This document shows, one piece after another, positions 56,759 through 64,000 of a stretch of 64,000 nt of DNA (within the stretch, counting starts at the first letter, position 1; each line of letters starts with the position of its first letter). Below the pieces are notes generated by a model. It did not search any database and had not been told where the DNA came from. It saw only the letters and a program-made list of their open reading frames with translations. Made by a program: the position numbers and the translations under genes. The stretch is from Methanobacterium formicicum DSM 3637 (lineage in GTDB: Archaea; Methanobacteriota; Methanobacteria; Methanobacteriales; Methanobacteriaceae), in assembly GCF_000302455.1 (NCBI RefSeq), contig NZ_AMPO01000011.1:1-64000 (forward strand), in the 5' to 3' direction.

Positions 56759-57111
56759 TTTTACCCTCCGTACCCATCCATTTTTTTTAATGAAAGTTAC
56801 ACATGTACTGATTTATTTGTTAAATTATAACAAATTAATTATAAAATTCGAGCTTTTCTTATTTTAAGGTTATCTCCTTATTTCAGGTTATTTTCTTACT
56901 CTTTTTGGTGTAATTTGTAATTTAATATGTAAATTTAATTTCAATTGGACCAATCAGTGTCACAAAATAAATGAGCAAAATATTTTTTTAACAGTTTTAA
57001 CCTAATAGAAATGTGCATTTGATTTACTGGATTAAAGATGTGCATTAATTGACTGGATTGCATTAATTTATTTGGAATAAAAATTCACCGAAAAATATGG
57101 AGGACAAACCC
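56759..57111. other. Divergent intergenic region upstream of ppcA
   Basis: No gene is seen. ATGTGCATT(T/A) followed by a GACTGGATT-like stretch occurs at 57011 and 57038, and a third partial GCATTAATT at 57060; this is a 22-27-base direct repeat in the ppcA promoter. Confidence 0.5.
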
Positions 57112-58560
57112 TTGATTCCAAAGTGTATGAGTACTCAGCACCCAGATAATGTAAACTCCCCTTTCTTTTCATCTTCCAATGAAATAGGTGGCGAAGATGA
57201 AATAGCAGAGGCATACTATGTTTTTTCCCATTTAGGCTGTGATGAGCAGATGTGGGATTGTGAGGGGAAGGAAGTTGACAACTACGTTGTTAAAAAATTG
57301 TTAACTAGATACGGGGAGTTCTTCAACCAGAAAAAGTTAGGAGAAGATTTACGCCTCACACTGAGGGTTCCCAACCCCACCGTGGAAAAAGCAGAAGCTA
57401 AAATACTCTTAGAAACCCTGGAAAGCATACCACGGTCATTTGATGTGGCTAAATTATTTTACGGAGAGGACATAGCACCAGTTTTTGAGATAATTTTACC
57501 CATGACTGGATCTGCCAGGTGCATTGACCGGATATACAGATATTATTCAGATTTTGTAATTGGAAAACAGAACAAATCATTTAAAGATGATGATATTACC
57601 ATTGCAGAATGGATTGGTGAATTTAAACCCACAAAGATAAATGCCATCCCTCTTTTTGAAGACAGGGAGGGTATGTTAAATGCACATGAGATAACCCGCA
57701 AATACCTCAGTGACAAAGACATCCACCAGCAAAGAATTTTCCTGGCCAGATCCGACCCAGCCATGAACTACGGATTAATCGGTGCAGTTTTAATGAATAA
57801 ATTAGCTCTGTACAACTTCAATCTCCTCTCTGAGGATACAGGGGTTGATATCTACCCAATCATTGGTGTGGGTTCTGCTCCTTTCCGGGGGAACCTGAAA
57901 CCACAGAACATTGAAAATCTGACCACCGAATATCCCAGTGTGCACACCTTCACCATCCAGTCCTCCTTTAAATACGACCATCCCACCAGCGAAGTGATCA
58001 AGGGCATTGAAAAGTTAAAATCAATCAAAACTTCCAGGCCCCATGAAGTTGACCCTGAAAAATTCCTGGAAATTATAGATAAGTATGGTCAGGAATTTCA
58101 GAAGCAGATCCTGGAATTAGCCCCACCCATAAACAGCATAGCAAAGCACACTCCCAACCGCAGGAAGAGGAAATTACACATTGGTCTGTTTGGTTATTCC
58201 CGAAATATTGATGGAATTTCATTACCCCGGGCCATATCATTTACCTGTGCTCTATATTCATTGGGCTTACCTCCAGAAGTCTTGGCTTTAAATGCCCTGG
58301 ATGGGGATGACTTCGCATTTCTGGATGAATACTATCTGAATTTCAGAAACGATCTGAAGGATGCTCTGCAGTATTTAAATCTTGATTCTCCGTTTTTACC
58401 CGAGCCTATAAAAGAAAGGTTAAAATCCATGGATTATGTAACTAACGAGGAACATAAAGAAATCACTGATCAGATCATCGACTTATTCCGGAAGGATAAT
58501 GTTGATGCAGTACCAGAGCTCATCTTAAGAGCAGCTAACCTGCGTAAATTCGTTGGCTAA
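57112..58560 (+). CDS. ppcA: Archaeal phosphoenolpyruvate carboxylase
   Basis: This is the short archaeal-type PEP carboxylase (about 483 residues, against about 900 in bacteria), which makes oxaloacetate for the incomplete reductive TCA route of methanogens. IPKCMSTQHPDNVNSPFF matches the typical N-terminus; EIILPMTGSARCIDRIYRYY, FLARSDPAMNYGLIGAVLMN and GSAPFRGNL follow. TTG 57112 is chosen because GGAGG lies 8 nt upstream and homologues start with Met-X-Pro-X-Cys-Met-Ser; the ATG at 57097 contains the ribosome-binding site. It is a single rightward gene ending in a hairpin terminator. Confidence 0.95.
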   Translation: MIPKCMSTQHPDNVNSPFFSSSNEIGGEDEIAEAYYVFSHLGCDEQMWDCEGKEVDNYVVKKLLTRYGEFFNQKKLGEDLRLTLRVPNPTVEKAEAKILLETLESIPRSFDVAKLFYGEDIAPVFEIILPMTGSARCIDRIYRYYSDFVIGKQNKSFKDDDITIAEWIGEFKPTKINAIPLFEDREGMLNAHEITRKYLSDKDIHQQRIFLARSDPAMNYGLIGAVLMNKLALYNFNLLSEDTGVDIYPIIGVGSAPFRGNLKPQNIENLTTEYPSVHTFTIQSSFKYDHPTSEVIKGIEKLKSIKTSRPHEVDPEKFLEIIDKYGQEFQKQILELAPPINSIAKHTPNRRKRKLHIGLFGYSRNIDGISLPRAISFTCALYSLGLPPEVLALNALDGDDFAFLDEYYLNFRNDLKDALQYLNLDSPFLPEPIKERLKSMDYVTNEEHKEITDQIIDLFRKDNVDAVPELILRAANLRKFVG

Positions 58561-58567
58561 ACAGGAG

Positions 58568-58622
58568 TATCACCGAATGAATAGGTGATATAAATAAGTT
58601 TTTTATTAGCTAGGTTTTTTTT
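58568..58622 (+). terminator. Hairpin plus T-runs after ppcA
   Basis: TATCACC (58568-58574) pairs with GGTGATA (58584-58590) across a 9-base loop. It is followed by T6 (58599-58604) and T8 (58615-58622). Position, just after the ppcA stop, supports a terminator. Confidence 0.6.
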
Positions 58623-59044
58623 GAGTATTAACAATATATTATGGTTTGACCGGTAATATACTGGTTACTCCATATATACGTGTTTAGTTATGATATTCAA
58701 ATGGTCAACGTTTCCTGTTGTATTCATAAAACAACTACGTTTGTAACAATTATCATTTTTTTTTAAATTTTTTAAAATTCTTTTTACGTATTATTTAATA
58801 TTCCACTGTAATTTCAACCAATGTAATTTCAAAATTAGAATCTAGTAATTTCCAAACTTAGTTATCTTTATAATTCCCGGATATTTCAATCATTAAGGAA
58901 GATTTTATATCCATCTTATAAGTCTATACTAAATAAATTATTAATTTCATCTAAAAATTAATATATTCCAATATATATAATAAGTTTAGATTTATGTTGG
59001 GTCTATAGCACCTTAAACTAATATCCTCAGGTGGGGGATTTGTC
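58623..59044. other. AT-rich intergenic region
   Basis: I see no gene. It should contain the promoter of the membrane-protein gene at 59045; TATATATAATAAG near 58972-58984 is a candidate TATA element. Confidence 0.4.
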
Positions 59045-59665
59045 ATGGCTGCAGAAGAAGAAAAAAAATTGGAAAAAAGTGTTGATGAATTGAATCAACA
59101 ACGGATTGATCTTGAAAAAGAGATCAACAATTTAAATCTCACAAAAATCGAAAAATTAGAATCCATCAATGGTGAACTTGAGACTAAAATTGAATGGCTG
59201 GATAAAGAAAGAATAAGAGCCACCAAGGAACGTGACAACCTCCTGCGTAAGGTCCGCCACTCCAAGGAGAAAAACTGGAAAAACGCCCTGAAGATGGTTG
59301 CTATTCTGGGAGTTCTGGATCTGGTGGTTATACCATTAATCATCACTTTACTGAAGATACCCTTACAGTGGATATTTGTTTCCATGGGATTGGTAACCTT
59401 CTTCGGAGTAATGCTCATTGTGAATTACATGTCCGGAACATCACCCTTTAACACCGGTGAAATCAGAAAAGCCATTACTGTATCTTTCTTAACAGTGTAC
59501 CTGGCAATTGTGCCCATGGCATATGGAATGGTGATATTCCCCGGAGGAAGCTCAGCATTACCCATAGTCAATAACCTCTCCTGGTTAATGGGAGCTATAA
59601 TCATACTTTACTTTGCCACCCGACCACTGGAACAGTACATTAAAACAATATATGAAAAGAAATAA
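59045..59665 (+). CDS. Membrane protein with N-terminal coiled coil
   Basis: I do not recognise this 206-residue protein. The first 75 residues form a highly charged coiled coil (LEKSVDELNQQRIDLEKEIN, LETKIEWLDKERIRATKERD). They are followed by a basic stretch and four hydrophobic helices (ALKMVAILGVLDLVVIPLII, WIFVSMGLVTFFGVMLIV, AITVSFLTVYLAIVPMAYG, LSWLMGAIIILYFATRP). The coiled coil should be cytoplasmic and could dimerise or bind a partner. GGGGGAT lies 6 nt before the ATG. It stands alone between ppcA and a convergent flavoprotein gene. Confidence 0.75.
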   Translation: MAAEEEKKLEKSVDELNQQRIDLEKEINNLNLTKIEKLESINGELETKIEWLDKERIRATKERDNLLRKVRHSKEKNWKNALKMVAILGVLDLVVIPLIITLLKIPLQWIFVSMGLVTFFGVMLIVNYMSGTSPFNTGEIRKAITVSFLTVYLAIVPMAYGMVIFPGGSSALPIVNNLSWLMGAIIILYFATRPLEQYIKTIYEKK

Positions 59666-59777
59666 GTGGATTTAAACTATTTTTTTTATTACTTATCTAT
59701 TTTTAAAATCACTTTAACCCTATCAGAATTCCCTATTTTTCTGATAAATTCCTAATTCACTCCACTTTGCCTCATTT

Positions 59778-61022
59778 TCATGGTTTACCTGCTGCATTAC
59801 TTCCTGCAACAAAACCTGTTGAAAATGCCTGTTGAAGATTATATCCTCCACTGGGGGCGCATCCTGAAATTATTTCTCCTGCAAAGTACAATCCCTTAAC
59901 CAGTTTTGATTCCATGGTTTGAGGATCAATATCCTTTTTAGATACACCTCCACAGGTAAGCATGGCTTTATTCATGGGAAGATGCCCGGTGATTGTTAAT
60001 GGGAGGGCCTTTAATATATTCACTAATAACAATCGCTCTTTTTTGTTGATCTGGTTCAATTTTTTATAAGGATAAATTGATACAATCTCTAAAACCGGGT
60101 CTATGGTACTGTTAGGGAGATGGTTTTTCAGGTAATTTCTCAAAATCTTTTTACTGTGACTTTCAAAGTCTTTCATCAGCTGGTTGTTAAGGGCTTCCTG
60201 ATTGATCCCAGGTTTAAAATCAATGTAAAGCTTCAGATCACCATGTTTATCCATGGTTTTAACGATCATGTTACTCATATCAAGAATAACCGGTCCTGAA
60301 ATTCCAAAATGGGTTAGGAGTAGGTTTCCATCAGGTAGTGATATTTTTTTCCCACCATATCCTATAGTGAGCCCCACATCCTCCAGGGTAACTCCTTTAA
60401 GGTCGTGAACCCATTTTTCACGTACTCGTAAGGGAACAAAGCCAGGTTTCAGCTCAGTTATATGATGCCCCAGTAACCGGGCAACAGTGTAACCATCACC
60501 GGTGGAACCGGTAAATTCATAAGTTGTCCCTCCAGTAGCGATGATAACGTTATGCGCGGAAATTATCTCGTTTTCAGTTGAAGAGAGCTTGAAAATCTGG
60601 GAACTTTTATGAAGATGCTCTAAACGGTAATTATACTGGATTTGCACCTGGTTTTCGGATAGAACATTTTTTAAAATATCTACCACAGATTCAGCTCTTT
60701 CTGTAACTGGGAATATACGACCATTTTCTTCTTCTTTTAATTCCAGGTCATGACTTTTAAAAAAATCCATGAGGTCATGGTTGGAAAATTCACCGAAAAC
60801 ATTCCGGTAAAATGAACCTCGCCTACCAAATTTTTCCAGGAATTCATCCAGTGTGGCTGTATTGGTAAGGTTGCATCGACCATTACCAGTTAAAAGGAGT
60901 TTGCGGCCTATTTTATCATTTCTTTCAATTAAAATTACTTCCTGGCCGAGTTGTGCCCCTCGAATTGCAGCCATGCAACCTGCAGGTCCAGCTCCAACTA
61001 CCGCTATGTCGTATATTTTCAT
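59778..61022 (-). CDS. BaiN/HI0933-type flavoprotein (NAD(P)/FAD-dependent oxidoreductase)
   Basis: This 414-residue protein has IAVVGAGPAGCMAAI (Rossmann, residues 7-21), KLLLTGNGRCNLTN, VIIATGGTTYEFTGSTGDGY, LTHFGISGPVILDMS and KGLYFAGEIISGCAPSGGYN. These are the hallmarks of the HI0933/BaiN family. FAD binding is clear; the substrate is not known for most members. GAGGA precedes the ATG. It is a single leftward gene, convergent with the coiled-coil membrane protein. Confidence 0.92.
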   Translation of the reverse strand: MKIYDIAVVGAGPAGCMAAIRGAQLGQEVILIERNDKIGRKLLLTGNGRCNLTNTATLDEFLEKFGRRGSFYRNVFGEFSNHDLMDFFKSHDLELKEEENGRIFPVTERAESVVDILKNVLSENQVQIQYNYRLEHLHKSSQIFKLSSTENEIISAHNVIIATGGTTYEFTGSTGDGYTVARLLGHHITELKPGFVPLRVREKWVHDLKGVTLEDVGLTIGYGGKKISLPDGNLLLTHFGISGPVILDMSNMIVKTMDKHGDLKLYIDFKPGINQEALNNQLMKDFESHSKKILRNYLKNHLPNSTIDPVLEIVSIYPYKKLNQINKKERLLLVNILKALPLTITGHLPMNKAMLTCGGVSKKDIDPQTMESKLVKGLYFAGEIISGCAPSGGYNLQQAFSTGFVAGSNAAGKP

Positions 61023-61243
61023 ATTTGAATTCCTCTGGAGTGAGTTTCTTTAATGATTTTGGAATTGATTATATTTAATGAATAATTTGACCTGTTCATT
61101 ATTGATTAATGTTTAATGAAAAGGTAATGAATTTAAAAAGAAGGGAAATTAAAAAAAGGAAATTTTATTTAACTTTTTTTAATATTCAACATGACGAAAA
61201 TTCATGTTTTTGTTCAACTTTTTTTTAAAAAGGTTGGTTGAAC

Positions 61244-62563
<1,320 letters not shown>

Positions 62564-62606
62564 TTTAATTCACCTCTATTTATTATAATTATGTGGGGAT
62601 TATTTA

Positions 62607-62666
62607 TTTTAGAAGGATTATTTCCATTTTAGAAGGATAATTCCGATTTTGCGAGGATTTCCTTTT
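62607..62666. repeat. 20-bp tandem units upstream of aspS
   Basis: TTTTAGAAGGATTATTTCCA (62607-62626) is followed at exact 20-base steps by TTTTAGAAGGATAATTCCGA and a third diverged TTTTGCGAGGATTTCC. They lie 44 bases upstream of the aspS start. The remaining spacer up to 63031 is AT-rich, with nested AAGCTT sites around 62783-62796 and no gene. Confidence 0.75.
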
Positions 62667-63031
62667 TAGGCAATTTTCTTATTATTCATCTTTGGGATTT
62701 ATATCCTTCTTTAGAGTTAATCCAATTTTATTAACCATACAAATTGATAAAGATGCAGATTTATTATATGAATCTCTAAAAAAAGCTTTAAGCTTAAATT
62801 TAGATTTATATCTTTAAAATATGTATAATATAATATTATTTATTCAATTGATTAATTATTTATTCAAACTAATTATTTACTCCTCTAATATCATTGGGGT
62901 ATTATATTATATATTAATTTAGCACTTATGATCTGCCAATAATTCCGAGATCCAGATTGATATTATCTATCCTAATTATAAATCAACTGGATTAAAATCT
63001 AATCACCACTTCTTGATAAAAAGACCTGCAC

Positions 63032-64000
63032 TTATTCATCATCAAGACGCTTTTTAAATGACTCAGCGTGAGCGTATAAACCTTCATATTCTGCTAAGGG
63101 TATCACCACATCCTTAAGATTCTCCAAACCTTCTCTGGATAACCTTTGTACTGTTGGTTTTTTCAGGAATGACTCGGTGGAGAGTCCGGAGTACATCCTG
63201 GCACAGAATGATGTGGGTAACACATGGTTGGTACCAGACCCATAATCACCAGCTGCAACTGGGGTTAAGTTTCCAAGGAATATGCTTCCTGCATTCTTAA
63301 TATACTTAACCACTTCCTCAGGGTCACGGGTCATGATCATCAGGTGTTCTGGTGCATATGCATTGGAGAAATTAACTGCCTCATCAAGGGAACCGGCCAG
63401 AATGATTTTCCCATTTTCTTGGAGTGATTCTGTGATGATCTGGTCCCGTTTCATCTGGGGAAGTTTTTCCTTGATTTTGGTTTCAACTGACCGGGCAAGC
63501 TCCGGGGATGTGGTTACCAGTACCGATGCTGCCTGGGGGTCGTGCTCGGCCTGTGCCAGAAGATCCAGTGTTATATAATCAGGGTTACCAGTTTCATCTG
63601 CTATTATCAGCACCTCTGAGGGTCCTGCAGGGAAGTCAATATCCACCTGGCCGTAGACCATCTTTTTAGCCGCAGTAACAAATACGTTACCGGGCCCCAC
63701 AATTTTATCCACTGCGGGTATTGTTTGGGTTCCATAGGCCAGGGCTGCAATGGCCTGGGCCCCTCCCACCCTGTAAACTTTATCTGCACCAGCCAGGTAT
63801 GCAGCTGCCAGTACAATATCCTCCACCTTTCCATCTGGACCCGGTGGAGTGCAGCAGATGATCTCATCTACTCCTGCAACTTTGGCTGGAATTACGGTCA
63901 TAAGAATGCTTGAAGGATAAACAGCCCTCCCTCCGGGTATGTAACATCCCACCCGCTCCAGGGGGCGGACAATTTGACCAGCTGTTATACCTTCATCCAC
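63032..64000 (-). CDS. hisD: Histidinol dehydrogenase, 3' part (cut by window edge)
   Basis: The last 322 codons of hisD are present; about 100 N-terminal residues are beyond the window. RPLERVGCYIPGGRAVYPSS, VGPGNVFVTAAKKMVYGQVD, DFPAGPSEVLIIADETGNPD, LAQAEHDPQAASVLVTT and YAPEHLMIMT are the family signature and hold the zinc-binding Gln/His and catalytic His residues. HisD performs the last two oxidations of histidine synthesis, from L-histidinol to L-histidine. The frame is open to base 64000, so the first in-frame GTG there is not a real start. Confidence 0.95.
   Translation of the reverse strand: MDEGITAGQIVRPLERVGCYIPGGRAVYPSSILMTVIPAKVAGVDEIICCTPPGPDGKVEDIVLAAAYLAGADKVYRVGGAQAIAALAYGTQTIPAVDKIVGPGNVFVTAAKKMVYGQVDIDFPAGPSEVLIIADETGNPDYITLDLLAQAEHDPQAASVLVTTSPELARSVETKIKEKLPQMKRDQIITESLQENGKIILAGSLDEAVNFSNAYAPEHLMIMTRDPEEVVKYIKNAGSIFLGNLTPVAAGDYGSGTNHVLPTSFCARMYSGLSTESFLKKPTVQRLSREGLENLKDVVIPLAEYEGLYAHAESFKKRLDDE

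Noticed and set aside
57097..57111. ATG 57097 as the start of ppcA
   Set aside because: That codon overlaps the GGAGG ribosome-binding site, and the resulting extension is absent from the usual N-terminus of the family; TTG 57112 fits both.
62564..63031. tRNA or other stable RNA gene upstream of aspS
   Set aside because: The spacer is uniformly AT-rich with no GC-rich block or cloverleaf pattern; the same holds for the other long spacers.

Overview
The window looks like the chromosome of a mesophilic methanogen of the order Methanobacteriales, most likely the genus Methanobacterium. The evidence is two pseudomurein-binding-repeat proteins, archaeal primase subunits, archaeal-type MetRS, AspRS, CCA-adding enzyme and PEP carboxylase, the archaeal AroA'/AroB' route to dehydroquinate, a small methanogen sulfite-reductase-like protein, class III pilin signal peptides, and AT-rich intergenic DNA with GGAGG or GGTGAT ribosome-binding sites. 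I see no rRNA, tRNA or CRISPR array.

Layout. 1-4.1 kb: two tandem pseudomurein-binding proteins, one cut by the window edge; the complete one ends in a transglutaminase-like (pseudomurein endoisopeptidase-like) domain. 4.9-25 kb: a surface-glycan cluster with a flippase, three GT2 and seven GT-B (GT4-type) glycosyltransferases, a GDP-mannose-dehydratase-like enzyme and two polytopic membrane proteins (one DUF2206-like, one GT-C-like), arranged as two convergent halves meeting near 14.2-14.5 kb. 25-30 kb: small conserved proteins and a frameshifted PAS histidine kinase. 30-36 kb: two pilin-like proteins, then a Roadblock protein, a RecA/KaiC-like-small-GTPase fusion, two KaiC-like ATPases, a small Cys-rich protein and a TPR protein. 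36-50 kb: mostly housekeeping (MraY/AglH-type transferase, HTH protein, DUF530, metG, priL-priS, cca, thpR, an HprK-like P-loop protein, aroB', aroA'). 50.2-53.1 kb: an accessory insertion in which a tyrosine recombinase sits between a complete methyltransferase gene and a displaced second copy of its 3' end. 53.5-56 kb: a second frameshifted PAS histidine kinase divergent from a REC-PAS response regulator. 56-64 kb: Dsr-like protein, ppcA, a coiled-coil membrane protein, a BaiN/HI0933-type flavoprotein, aspS and the 3' part of hisD.

How the genes may work together. The glycan cluster supplies lipid-linked sugar assembly, flipping and membrane steps for cell-surface glycans or N-glycans; the MraY/AglH homologue could start such chains, and the pseudomurein-binding proteins act on the wall outside. 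The 30-36 kb block has the parts of an MglA/MglB-like polarity or signalling switch (small GTPase plus Roadblock) next to pilins, and is the best candidate for an undescribed system.

The most unusual sequence feature is a set of intergenic tandem arrays with unit length close to 20 bp (18-22). Each has a different unit sequence, and several begin in the last codons of the upstream gene, so the stop codon is repeated. Both PAS kinases carry a one-base deletion and share an upstream inverted-repeat element.
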